30,214 nt of DNA from Myxococcales bacterium UBA5297 (GTDB lineage Bacteria; Myxococcota; Myxococcia; Myxococcales; UBA5297). The notes beneath the pieces were generated by a model. The model saw only the letters and a program-made list of their open reading frames with translations. It was not told the DNA's origin and searched no databases. Shown piece after piece: positions 1-7,402 of this stretch. The position numbers and the translations under genes are program-made. The stretch is from positions 1,210 to 31,423 of the forward strand of contig DHSB01000168.1 of NCBI GenBank assembly GCA_002408385.1, written 5' to 3'. Position 1 is the stretch's first letter, and every line of letters begins with the position of its first letter.

Positions 1-314
1 GCTTGCGCGGGAAGAGGGGATTTAGGGAGTCGCAACCGGTCGATGAAGAGGCATCCCTTCGACTCGACCCTCGTGCCCAACCTCGAGGAACATCGCGGGC
101 TGTTGGTCAGGAGCGTAAGCCGAACCTGCGAGGTCGAAGTCCGGCCCTTCGACTCGCGTTCGCGCGTCGGGAGCTACGCTCAAGGTGAGCGGAACCGGGA
201 GAGAGTCGAAGAAGGATTTCTCGACGGATCCTTCAGTCGCAAATGCCGGACACACAGCGCCACGGCGCGGAAGCTGTTGCTGGAGCGGAACGCGCCCGAG
301 GCCCGAGCGCTCGT
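1..314. repeat. Intergenic stretch with two REP-like copies
   Basis: No gene is supported here. The 12-mer CCCTTCGACTCG occurs at 55-66 and again at 145-156, exactly 90 bases apart. Each copy is followed some 50-55 bases later by a related tail (TCAGGAGCGTAAGCCG near 115-130 and TCAAGGTGAGCGGAACCG near 180-197). The layout resembles repetitive extragenic palindromic elements found between genes of high-GC bacteria. A minus-strand reading frame crosses it to a TAA at 22-24, but it is continuous with the antisense of the next gene and its peptide resembles no family I know. Confidence 0.45.
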
Positions 315-2084
315 TCAGACGTCCCCGCCGACGCCGAAGATGCACCAGCTCGGCTTGGGCGAGGTGACGACGAAAGCGACCTCGGCCTCGCTTCCGGCGT
401 GCGCCGAGGTATCGAGCTCCTTGACCCGAAGGCCGCGCCCGGAGACCTCCTCCTCGAACACCACCTGGCCGTCGACGAGCACCTTGAAGCGCAGCGACGC
501 GTCGGCCCGCGCCTTGTCGGCGAAGCCGTAGCGCACCTTCAGCGTGTCGCCGAGCGGCACCTTCGAGTACTCGAGCACGCGCTCCTGGCCGTTCGGGTGC
601 GGGTGGAGGACGAGCAGCTTCTCCTCGCGCCCGTCGTACTCGAGCTTCTCGTGCAGCGCGCGGCCGGTCATGAACCAGTCGTTGTTGTCGAAGTGGCTGC
701 ACTCCCAGCGCTCGACCTGGTTGTTGAAGTAGTCGCAAGGCTTGTCGCCCAGGCGCACCGAGGCGAAGGGGAGGTTGCGGTAGAAGTAGTCGCCCTCGTC
801 GACGATCGCGCGGCGGACAAGGCCCGCGGCGACCAGGATCACGGCGAGCAGGATGACGCTCAGCCGGCCCCAGCGCACGCGCTTGCGCTGGAACTCCTCC
901 TCGAACGGCGCGCCGGTCGGCGAGAGGAGCACGGCCAGCGGCGCGACCGCCATCGCGAGCTGCGGGAGGTTGAACTCGAGCCGGTACCAGGTGTACGGCG
1001 CGTGGAAGGCGATGGGGAGGGCGATGCACCAGGCGAGGACGAGCGCCTCGCGCCAGCGCTTGACGGCGAGCAGGAGCAGGCCGGCGAGTCCGGCGAAGAA
1101 GAGCGGGAAGTGGCCGAGGAAACCCTCGCGGCCGAAGAGCACCGTCTTCAGCCCCGGCAGGATGCGCGAGAAGTGGAAGTCGGCCGAGTGCGAGTGCATG
1201 CCGAGCTTGCCGGCCTCGCGCACGAGGATGCGGTCGTAGCCAGTGTTGAACGGCGAGGCGTACATGTACCAGTTGAGCCCGAGGTAGAAGGCGGCCGGGA
1301 CGGCGGCGGCGACGCAGAAGCGCAGGGCGCCGCGCCAGTCCTTGCGCAGCAGGAAGACGAGCAGCAAGGCCGGGCCGTAGAGGACGTTGGTCGCCTTGGC
1401 GAAGACGCCGATGCCGAGCAGCGCGCCGGCCAGCAACGCCTTGCGGAGGAGCGCCGCGTCGAGCGCGGCGAGGATGAGCACGGTGTAGAAGACGTCGTTG
1501 TTGAAGCCCCAGACCCGGTCGTGGACCCAAGGGGTGGCGAGGAAGGCGATGGTCGCCGCCAGCGCCGCGGGCCGGGGCGCGACGCGCGAGGCGATCCGCC
1601 AGGCGAGCAGTGCCATCAGCACGAAGCCGACGAACTGGAAGACGAGCGTTCCCATCGGACCGAAGGCCCAGACGAAGGGCGCGGCCACGATCGGCATCAG
1701 GATCGGGTGCTTGGGCCACCACTCGCCGTTGCGCCCGAGGGCGATGTTGCTCCAGGCCGCGTCGACGTTGCGGTTCCAGCCGAGGTCCTGGTCGTACCAG
1801 GAATGCGGATGCAGGCTCTCCTGGCGCAGCGAGCCGTCGTCGAGCAGGCCGCGCACCACGTTCATGTAGAAGGCGCCGTCGCCGAAGAGCCACTTGTTGG
1901 GCAGCCAGTGCGAGCGGATGGAGAGCGCGCCGAGGATCACCGCGACGAGCAAGACCGGGATCCAGAAGCGGCGCGTCGGCTCGCCGCCCGAGTCGGTCGA
2001 GGGGCGCGGCTCGGCGCGCGGTCCGCTGGCGCGGGCCATCATCTCCTCGAAGTCCGGGAGCTCCGAGCGGGCGGGCACGCTCAT
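315..2084 (-). CDS. Multi-pass membrane glycosyltransferase-like protein with C-terminal extracytoplasmic domain
   Basis: A 589-residue integral membrane protein. A short cytoplasmic N-terminus (1-40) is followed by many hydrophobic segments between about 41 and 425. An early non-cytoplasmic loop carries acidic residues (FGDGAFY, 67-73), a WPKHP motif lies at 123-127 and a SPFNTGYD motif at 277-284. This is the plan of GT-C enzymes of the GT39/PMT type, which move sugars from polyprenyl-phosphate donors onto lipids or proteins outside the inner membrane. Residues 425-589 are hydrophilic and beta-rich, ending in a jelly-roll-like stretch (LRFKVLVDGQVVFEEE) that could bind glycan or acceptor. 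The ATG overlaps the stop of the upstream paralogue in ATGA, so the two are translationally coupled. The substrate cannot be read from sequence. The family assignment is moderate; the membrane topology is firm. Confidence 0.7.
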   Translation of the reverse strand: MSVPARSELPDFEEMMARASGPRAEPRPSTDSGGEPTRRFWIPVLLVAVILGALSIRSHWLPNKWLFGDGAFYMNVVRGLLDDGSLRQESLHPHSWYDQDLGWNRNVDAAWSNIALGRNGEWWPKHPILMPIVAAPFVWAFGPMGTLVFQFVGFVLMALLAWRIASRVAPRPAALAATIAFLATPWVHDRVWGFNNDVFYTVLILAALDAALLRKALLAGALLGIGVFAKATNVLYGPALLLVFLLRKDWRGALRFCVAAAVPAAFYLGLNWYMYASPFNTGYDRILVREAGKLGMHSHSADFHFSRILPGLKTVLFGREGFLGHFPLFFAGLAGLLLLAVKRWREALVLAWCIALPIAFHAPYTWYRLEFNLPQLAMAVAPLAVLLSPTGAPFEEEFQRKRVRWGRLSVILLAVILVAAGLVRRAIVDEGDYFYRNLPFASVRLGDKPCDYFNNQVERWECSHFDNNDWFMTGRALHEKLEYDGREEKLLVLHPHPNGQERVLEYSKVPLGDTLKVRYGFADKARADASLRFKVLVDGQVVFEEEVSGRGLRVKELDTSAHAGSEAEVAFVVTSPKPSWCIFGVGGDV

Positions 2085-3808
2085 CGCCGGCCTTCGTCAC
2101 GCGCGCCCCACAGCGGCGGCGAGGGCTGGCCCGGTCGCGGGAGGTAGCGCTGCTCGAGGAATTGGAAGGTGCCCTCGTCACGCCTCTGGCGCGCAGGGTT
2201 TTCCGGCCGCACCGAGGCGTGGCCTCCGGCGATCACCGCGACGACCGCGAGCGCGGCGAGCGCCGACCCCTTCCACCGCTCTGCCGGCAGGAGCATCGCC
2301 GCGGCGATCACGGCCGAGGCCACTATCGCGAGCACCGCCGGCAGGCCCGCCCAGGGATTGGGCACGCCGATGAGCGAGAGCAGGTTGTGCGGCAGGTAGC
2401 CCTTGCCGATGAACGGCAGCGCGACCTGGTAGAGCGCGTTGGTCAGCGAGTCGGGGATGTAGTTGAGGAAGGTCATCGCCGAGGTGGCGAGGATCGAGAG
2501 CGCGACGAGCCCGGCGCTCAGGCCGGCGAGCGCGACGCGAGCGCGCGCGGCCTGGATGAAGAGGCCGGCGGGCAGCAAGAGGAAGGGCACCAGGCTCGTC
2601 AGATGGCGCGGGCCGGTGGTCCAGCCCCACGAGTCGTAGGTGAAGCTGCTGGTGAAGTAGGTGTAGAGCGCGAGGACCGCGAGGCCCAGGGCGAGCTCGG
2701 GCCGATGCTCGCGGGTCCAGAAGCGCGGCGCGAAGCCGGGCAGCGCGAGCAGCAGGAAGGGCGAGAGGGCGAAGAGCCCGCGCAGCGGCGAGAAGAACGA
2801 GAGGGCGAAGGCGCGCGCGTCGGGCAGCTTGATGCCGAGGAAGCCGCCGACGTGCCAGCCCTGGTAGGCCGCGTCGTTGAGGTACTTGTAGCCGGTGGCC
2901 AAGGGGCTGCCGAAGGCCGCGTGGTGGTACCAGGCGAGCGCCAGGGCGAGCGGGAGGACGCCGGCGAGGCCGAGGGCGGCGGCGCGCAGGCGGCCGCGGG
3001 CGCCGCCCGGCGCGGTGAGGACCCCGTAGATCGCGAGCGGGACCAGGCCGAGCGCGCCGGTGTACTCGGCGGCGACGGTCAGCCCGGCGAAGAGCCCGGC
3101 GACCAGGTAGCCCCAGGCCGGCCACTCGCCGCGCCGGGCGCGCCAGAGCGCGTAGAAGCTCACGAAGACCATCACCGCGGTGGTCTGGTGGCTCATGAAG
3201 AGCTCGGAGTAGCTGAAGGCGAGGGTGCCGAGCGCGTAGGCGACGGTCACCGCGTCGGCGACCCGCGGCTCGAGCTTGGCGCGCAGGAAGCGGCGCACGA
3301 GCACGAGGAGCAGGACTCCGGGCAGGACCGTGCAGAAGAAGCGGGCGAAGAAGACGAGCGGCACCTCGGGGACCGGGCCGAAGAAGGCCTTGAGCGCCGC
3401 GTAGACCGGCACCGCCATGAAGGAGAGCAGGGGCGACTTGGACGGAAAGTAGTGCTGTTCGCCAAAGCGCTTTTGGCCGCGGACCGCGGGGCAGGCGCGG
3501 CGCTCCTCGATGTTGTCTTGGGCGTCGCGCGCCACCGCGACGCAGGACAGGTCGCCGACGTAGCCGTGCTCGCGAAGGACGCGGTTGATCTCAAGGGTGC
3601 CGTGGTCGACCAGCGCGCGGGTCTGGTGGAGCCGGCACAGCTCGTTCGGGCTTCGCAGCTCCGGCAGGTAGGGGAAGATGTAGAGGTAGGCGAACGCGGG
3701 GAGCAGCAGCGCCCAGTGCGCCCGGAGAAAGCTCAAGGATTTCGCGCGAAAGCGTCCGAAGCGTCCCAAGGTGGACAGCAAAATCGCCGACCCGCGTCCG
3801 GGTGTCAA
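2081..3808 (-). CDS. Multi-pass membrane glycosyltransferase-like protein, paralogue of the next gene
   Basis: A protein of up to 575 residues with about ten hydrophobic segments. The first external loop (about 50-125) holds a SPNELCRLHQTRALVDHGTL stretch and ends in FPSKSP (121-126), the counterpart of WPKHP in the downstream gene. FGSPLATGYKY matches the paralogue's SPFNTGYD. Both therefore appear to belong to one GT39-like family, probably using a polyprenyl-linked sugar donor; this is inference. It is the first gene of a two-gene operon and ends in the ATGA overlap. The start is uncertain. The longest reading begins at TTG 3808, but those same bases read TTGACA, a perfect -35 hexamer. A later TTG such as 3736, just before the first membrane segment, would fit if that hexamer is a promoter. 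Confidence 0.68.
   Translation of the reverse strand: MTPGRGSAILLSTLGRFGRFRAKSLSFLRAHWALLLPAFAYLYIFPYLPELRSPNELCRLHQTRALVDHGTLEINRVLREHGYVGDLSCVAVARDAQDNIEERRACPAVRGQKRFGEQHYFPSKSPLLSFMAVPVYAALKAFFGPVPEVPLVFFARFFCTVLPGVLLLVLVRRFLRAKLEPRVADAVTVAYALGTLAFSYSELFMSHQTTAVMVFVSFYALWRARRGEWPAWGYLVAGLFAGLTVAAEYTGALGLVPLAIYGVLTAPGGARGRLRAAALGLAGVLPLALALAWYHHAAFGSPLATGYKYLNDAAYQGWHVGGFLGIKLPDARAFALSFFSPLRGLFALSPFLLLALPGFAPRFWTREHRPELALGLAVLALYTYFTSSFTYDSWGWTTGPRHLTSLVPFLLLPAGLFIQAARARVALAGLSAGLVALSILATSAMTFLNYIPDSLTNALYQVALPFIGKGYLPHNLLSLIGVPNPWAGLPAVLAIVASAVIAAAMLLPAERWKGSALAALAVVAVIAGGHASVRPENPARQRRDEGTFQFLEQRYLPRPGQPSPPLWGARDEGRR
3803..3808 (-). promoter_or_regulatory. TTGACA -35-like hexamer at the 5' end of the glycosyltransferase operon
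   Basis: On the minus strand the hexamer TTGACA matches the sigma-70 -35 consensus exactly. Seventeen bases later comes GATTTT, a poor -10 (three of six matches). If real, the operon's first gene starts inside the annotated frame rather than at TTG 3808. Confidence 0.25.
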
Positions 3809-4139
3809 CGCGCCTTGAGCCCCAGCGGGTGAGCGCCCGGGGGCTGGGCAGGTCCAAGCAACTCGAGCCCCATCCGTTGCGCCGACGCGCGTTTCGAGGG
3901 CGGGTCGAAGGGCGCTATTGGCTGTAATTACAGGTGGTTACAAGTCAGTATCGGAGCCCCGGGAAGGGGTCTGCAGAGCGATAGGATGGCCCAGGAGAGG
4001 CTGTTCGGCTGCCCGCCCTATTAAAGCAAGCCTGGCGACCCCCAATCGCTCTACGGGCCAGCCAGGGGCCTTCTCGGGCCGATCCGGCCTCCCAAAGATG
4101 CCCGAACCGCCCCTCTCCCGGCGAAAGCAGAGCGCGCGG
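3809..4139. other. Intergenic region with an AT-rich operator-like island
   Basis: No gene is seen in these 331 bases, which lie downstream of the antiporter gene and upstream of the glycosyltransferase operon (both minus strand). The notable content is an AT-rich island at 3915-3945 in otherwise very GC-rich DNA, described separately. The rest shows no convincing terminator or reading frame. Confidence 0.5.
3922..3943. promoter_or_regulatory. Palindromic operator candidate CTGTAATTACAG with an extra half-site
   Basis: CTGTAATTACAG at 3922-3933 is a perfect 12-base palindrome. A further TTACA at 3938-3942 repeats the half-site at 3928-3932 exactly 10 bases (one helical turn) away. On the minus strand TTGTAA (3943-3938) could act as a -35 with the palindrome inside its spacer, but the base pairs at -10 (CAATAG) are weak. 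The site is about 110-130 bases upstream of the glycosyltransferase operon. The cognate regulator is unknown. Confidence 0.4.
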
Positions 4140-5648
4140 TCAGGAGGAGGCGCTGCTCTCTCCGCCGGGCTGCGCGGCGGCGCTCTCGGCCTCCGGGGGG
4201 GCCTCGAAGGGCTCGAGCAGCGCGCGGGTGACCGCCTCCTCGTCGCAGGCGTGGGCGAGGATGGTGATCTGGTCCCAGCCCTCGAGCCGGGTGTTGCCCT
4301 TGGGGCTGAGCACTTGGCGGCCGCGGCTGATCAGGGTGATCACCGCGCCGGCGGGCAGCTTCAGGTCGCGGATGAGCGGTCCCTTGGCCTCCCCGGGGTC
4401 AGGCAGGTCGACGACGAAGAGGTCGAGGTCGCTCTCGGCCATGGTGATGAGCTCGAGCGAGTGCGCCGGGCTCGGCCGCGAGGGCAGGGAGAGGCCGAGC
4501 AGGCGGGCGACCGGCCCGAGCGTCGAGCCCTGCACGGCGACCGAGAGCAGGACGACGAAGCAGACGAGGTTGAAGACCTCGCTTCCGCTGGCCAGGCCCG
4601 CGGCCGCCGGATAGGTGGCGAGGACGACGGGGACCGCGCCGCGCAGGCCCGCCCAGGCGATGAAGGTCCGGTCGCGCCAGGGCAGGTGCATCCCCAGGGT
4701 GCCCAGGAAGACCGCCAGGGGGCGGGAGACGAAGGTGAGCACCGCGAACAGCACCACGCCCTTCCACCACAGGTCGACCCATTGGTGCGGAAAGACGAGC
4801 AGGCCCATCATCACGAACATGCCGATGTTGGCGATGCTGGAGAGGGCGGCCGAGAAGCTGAACACGGCCTGCTTGTGGACGAAGGGCCGGTTGCCCATGA
4901 CGTAGCCGGCGACGAAGACGGCGAGGATGCCGCTGGCCTCGACGAGCTCGGCGACGCTGAAGATGAACAGGACCACCCCGAGGAACAGCACGTAGTAGTG
5001 CTGCCGGTCCTGCGGGTTGAGGCGGCTGAAGAGGGCGGTGGTCGCGCGCCCGAGCAGGTAGCCGATGAGCGGGCCGACGATGAACTTCCAGGCGAACGAG
5101 GCCACGATCCCAATGCCGAGCTGGGCGCCGGAGGCGATCGCTTCGACCGCCAGGGCGGTCAGCAGGATGGCCATCGGGTCGTTGGCGGCGCTCTCGATCT
5201 CCACGGTGGAGGCGACCTGACGCTGCAGGGGCTTGCGGCGCAGGATCGAGAAGATGGCCGCGGCGTCGGTCGAGGAGACGATCACCGACAGCAGCAGCGC
5301 CAGCTCGAACGGCCAGTCGAGCAACAGGCGCAGGACGATGAAGCTGAAGAGCGCGGTGAGGATGACGCCCCAGGTGGCCAGGCCGCCTGCCGGGAGCGCC
5401 ACCGCGCGAAAGTCGCCGCGCTTGGTGCTGAAGCCGCCGTGGAAAAGGATGAAGACCAGGGCGAGGTTGGCCACGCTGCTGGTCAGTTGGATGTTGCTGA
5501 AATCATAGAGGCCCAGCACGTCGCTGCCGAAGACGATGCCCAGCCCCAGCGCCACCAGAATCACCGGGACGCTCCAGCGCTCGAGGAACACGGCGGCGAG
5601 GACCACGGCGATAAGAAGGCTGGCGATGACGAGCAGCGTGGAGATCAA
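4140..5648 (-). CDS. nhaP2: K+/H+ (CPA1) antiporter, NhaP2 type, with RCK_C domain
   Basis: A 502-residue cation/proton antiporter of the inner membrane. Residues 1-385 form about 12 membrane helices. The conserved SSTDAA (125-130) and ESAANDP (152-158) motifs are present, with the paired Asn-Asp (156-157) typical of the transport site. Residues about 400-475 form a TrkA-C/RCK_C domain (from LDLFVVDLP to ILAHACDE), which in NhaP2/CvrA proteins binds a regulatory ligand. Family members exchange K+ (or Na+) for H+ and support ion and pH homeostasis. The protein is shorter than E. coli NhaP2 (578 residues), so it probably lacks part of the C-terminal extension. The start is TTG, chosen because AAGGGAA lies six to seven bases upstream. 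It stands alone as a transcription unit. Cation specificity is inferred. Confidence 0.88.
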   Translation of the reverse strand: MISTLLVIASLLIAVVLAAVFLERWSVPVILVALGLGIVFGSDVLGLYDFSNIQLTSSVANLALVFILFHGGFSTKRGDFRAVALPAGGLATWGVILTALFSFIVLRLLLDWPFELALLLSVIVSSTDAAAIFSILRRKPLQRQVASTVEIESAANDPMAILLTALAVEAIASGAQLGIGIVASFAWKFIVGPLIGYLLGRATTALFSRLNPQDRQHYYVLFLGVVLFIFSVAELVEASGILAVFVAGYVMGNRPFVHKQAVFSFSAALSSIANIGMFVMMGLLVFPHQWVDLWWKGVVLFAVLTFVSRPLAVFLGTLGMHLPWRDRTFIAWAGLRGAVPVVLATYPAAAGLASGSEVFNLVCFVVLLSVAVQGSTLGPVARLLGLSLPSRPSPAHSLELITMAESDLDLFVVDLPDPGEAKGPLIRDLKLPAGAVITLISRGRQVLSPKGNTRLEGWDQITILAHACDEEAVTRALLEPFEAPPEAESAAAQPGGESSASS

Positions 5649-5690
5649 CGGCTATTCCCTTGAATGGCAGGCGGGCGAACGCGCGTAAGA

Positions 5691-5715
5691 GCCCTTCTGA
5701 TACGAGAAGAAGGGC
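5691..5715 (-). other. Hairpin in the leader of the antiporter gene
   Basis: GCCCTTCT (5691-5698) pairs perfectly with AGAAGGGC (5708-5715) across a 9-base loop. On the minus strand it lies 43-67 bases before the antiporter start codon. It could be a leader structure; no riboswitch class (for example ydaO or kimA-associated) is recognised. Confidence 0.3.
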
Positions 5716-5863
5716 GAGCCAAGCAAGCTTTCGCGGCCGCCTCGTGAAGAAAAGTCGGCGCTGGAGCCTGGCTCGGGTTGGAAGTGACGCTTTTCGAGTA
5801 TTACCGAAACAACCGAGGGCGGGGCTCGTTCCTGGAGGCTTGCGGTTGCTCGCGCAGCTCCGA

Positions 5864-5905
5864 GGGTTCTCGGCACTGCCCGGCGCCCTTCGCGGCCGAG
5901 AACCC
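5864..5905. repeat. 11-bp perfect inverted repeat
   Basis: GGGTTCTCGGC (5864-5874) is exactly complementary to GCCGAGAACCC (5895-5905), with a 20-base loop. It is the strongest dyad in the antiporter/radical SAM intergenic region. No T-tract follows on either strand, so it is not a standard terminator. It may be an operator or a stem of a structured RNA. Confidence 0.45.
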
Positions 5906-6320
5906 GCCGGTTGGTCGGGCTGGTTTCGCGGGCGGCAAGAGCGCGCTGCGCCGGTGAGCCTCGCTGCCGGGGGGCGGCGGGCGGGCGAGCATCGCCCTCT
6001 CTCGGGCTTTGGCCGGGCGAAGAGCCGCGTCGCGGGCGACGGACAGACCGGTGGCTCGCCCAAGGCGCAAAGCGCACGCGGCTCGTGTGGGCCGCGTGTG
6101 ACGGGCCCTCGAAGCGCGGGAAAAGCGGTGGGGCGGGGCAAGCCGGCAAGGGCGTGGAGTAGCGTCCCAAGCTCCCGCGGGCCGCTTCGACCCGTCGCCG
6201 CTGCCGGAGCCCCGGCCGCCTCCGCGGCGCCGACGGGCCGGGCGAGCCAGACCCGAGGGCACGCCATGCCTTGCGGCCGCCCGGCGCGGGCTGTGCGTTC
6301 GTTCAGGCAAAGGTCCGCTC

Positions 6321-7277
6321 ATGAGCCCACAGCCGCGCCAACTGGTGCTCCCGTTCGCAGCCCGGGCGCCCGCGCCGGGCCGGCCGGGAGGCGTGGCGCT
6401 CGAGCGCCGAGGCGGCGTCGAGCTCGTGGAGATGACCTGCCGGTCCATCCTGAACTGGGTCCAGGGCAGCCGCGCCTCCGACTTCTACTCCATCAACCCG
6501 TATCGCGGCTGCGAGCACGCCTGCGCCTACTGCTATGCCCGCTACACGCACGAATTCCTCGACCAGCCGGGCAGCGCCGACTTCGAGCGGCGGGTCTACG
6601 TCAAGGTCAACGTGCCCGAGGTCCTCGTCCACGACCTGAGGCACGCGAAGGTCTACGAGCACGGCATCAGCTTTGGCAGCGCGACCGATCCGTACCAGCC
6701 GGCCGAGCACCGCTTTCGGCTGACGCGCCGGCTGCTCGAGGGGCTGCTGCCCTTTCGCGGCTTCTCGCTCTCCATCGTCACCAAGAGCGCGCTCGTCGAG
6801 CGCGACGTCGAGCTGCTCGCCGAGCTGGCCTCGCGCCACGAGCTCGCCGTGCTCTTCTCCTGCATGACGACCGATCCGGTCCTGCAGCGCGCGCTCGAGC
6901 CGCGCGCCTCGGCGCCCGAGCGGCGCTTGCAGGCGATGGCCCGGCTGTCGGCGGCCGGGGTTCACACCGAGCTGCTCGTCGCCCCGCTCATGCCGGGGCT
7001 CAACGACGGAGAAGAGGCGCTCGGGCGCCTGTGCCGCCGCGCGCGCGAGGCCGGCGCGGTCTCGGTCTTCGGCCAGGCGCTCTTCCTGTTCGAGGCCTCG
7101 CGCCGGCGCTTCTTCTCATGGCTCGAGCAGCACCGCCCCGAGCTTACCGAGCCGTACCGGCGCGCCTTCGCCCGCTCGAGGGAGCTTGACCGCGAGGTGC
7201 GCGACGAGCTGAGCGACAGGCTCACTCGCGCCGCCGCCGCCGCGGGCCTTGGCGCGGGGCGGCGCACGGTCCGATAG
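6321..7277 (+). CDS. Radical SAM protein, Rv2578c / spore photoproduct lyase-like family
   Basis: A 318-residue cytoplasmic radical SAM protein. The iron-sulfur signature CEHACAYC is at residues 64-71, giving Cys64, Cys68 and Cys71 in CxxxCxxC spacing for the [4Fe-4S] cluster that cleaves S-adenosylmethionine. The surrounding text (SINPYRGCEHACAYCYAR) is typical of the Rv2578c/SplB-like family. The predicted TIM-barrel continues through a LSIVTKSALVERD strand and a LVAPLMPGLND segment. Many members have no assigned substrate; true spore photoproduct lyase activity should not be assumed because neither sporulation nor the SPL-specific C-terminal cysteine is evident here. The start ATG has AAAGG about nine bases upstream. 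It is monocistronic as far as visible. Confidence 0.82.
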   Translation: MSPQPRQLVLPFAARAPAPGRPGGVALERRGGVELVEMTCRSILNWVQGSRASDFYSINPYRGCEHACAYCYARYTHEFLDQPGSADFERRVYVKVNVPEVLVHDLRHAKVYEHGISFGSATDPYQPAEHRFRLTRRLLEGLLPFRGFSLSIVTKSALVERDVELLAELASRHELAVLFSCMTTDPVLQRALEPRASAPERRLQAMARLSAAGVHTELLVAPLMPGLNDGEEALGRLCRRAREAGAVSVFGQALFLFEASRRRFFSWLEQHRPELTEPYRRAFARSRELDREVRDELSDRLTRAAAAAGLGAGRRTVR

Positions 7278-7344
7278 ACCGGCCTGCGGCGAGCAGACGC
7301 GCGCCCGGCGCCTGTAGCCGGGCTTTGGCCGATCCGGCCGGTGG

Positions 7345-7350
7345 TAGCAT
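7345..7350 (+). promoter_or_regulatory. -10-like TAGCAT upstream of the large lipoprotein gene
   Basis: TAGCAT lies 53 bases before the ATG at 7403. The same hexamer precedes the UPRT-like gene at 25170-25175, and related -10-like hexamers precede several other genes here. No good -35 is spaced correctly, so support is weak. Confidence 0.25.
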
Positions 7351-7402
7351 GGCCGCACCTTTTCCGAGCGCGCCTTCTGCCGGTGCGCAGCCAGGGGACT
7401 GT

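Larger units (their letters stand above)
5649..6320. other. 672-base hairpin-rich intergenic region
   Basis: This region separates the divergently transcribed antiporter and radical SAM genes. Open frames cross it on both strands, but their peptides are Arg/Ala/Pro/Gly-rich low-complexity text typical of antisense GC-rich DNA, and I accept none. It contains several strong inverted repeats: 5691-5698 with 5708-5715, 5864-5874 with 5895-5905, and 6075-6082 with 6091-6098. It must also hold both promoters. A structured RNA is possible but not shown. Confidence 0.45.

Noticed and set aside
22..2181. 719-codon minus-strand frame across the first gene and the left end
   Set aside because: It is antisense or out of frame with the well-supported membrane protein at 315-2084. 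Its text is Arg/Ala-rich; only the last 70 residues look protein-like, and they coincide with REP-like repeats.
1610..3832. 740-codon plus-strand frame opposite the glycosyltransferase genes
   Set aside because: It is a GC-rich shadow with Arg/Glu/Gly/Ala-rich low complexity and no recognisable domain, opposite two clear membrane proteins.
5660..7189. 509-codon plus-strand frame across the intergenic region and the radical SAM gene
   Set aside because: It is out of frame with the radical SAM protein, whose cluster motif proves the other frame, and the upstream part lacks protein-like composition.
6321..7277. Genuine spore photoproduct lyase
   Set aside because: Only the general radical SAM and SPL-like text is present. 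There is no sporulation context, and I could not place the catalytic C-terminal cysteine.
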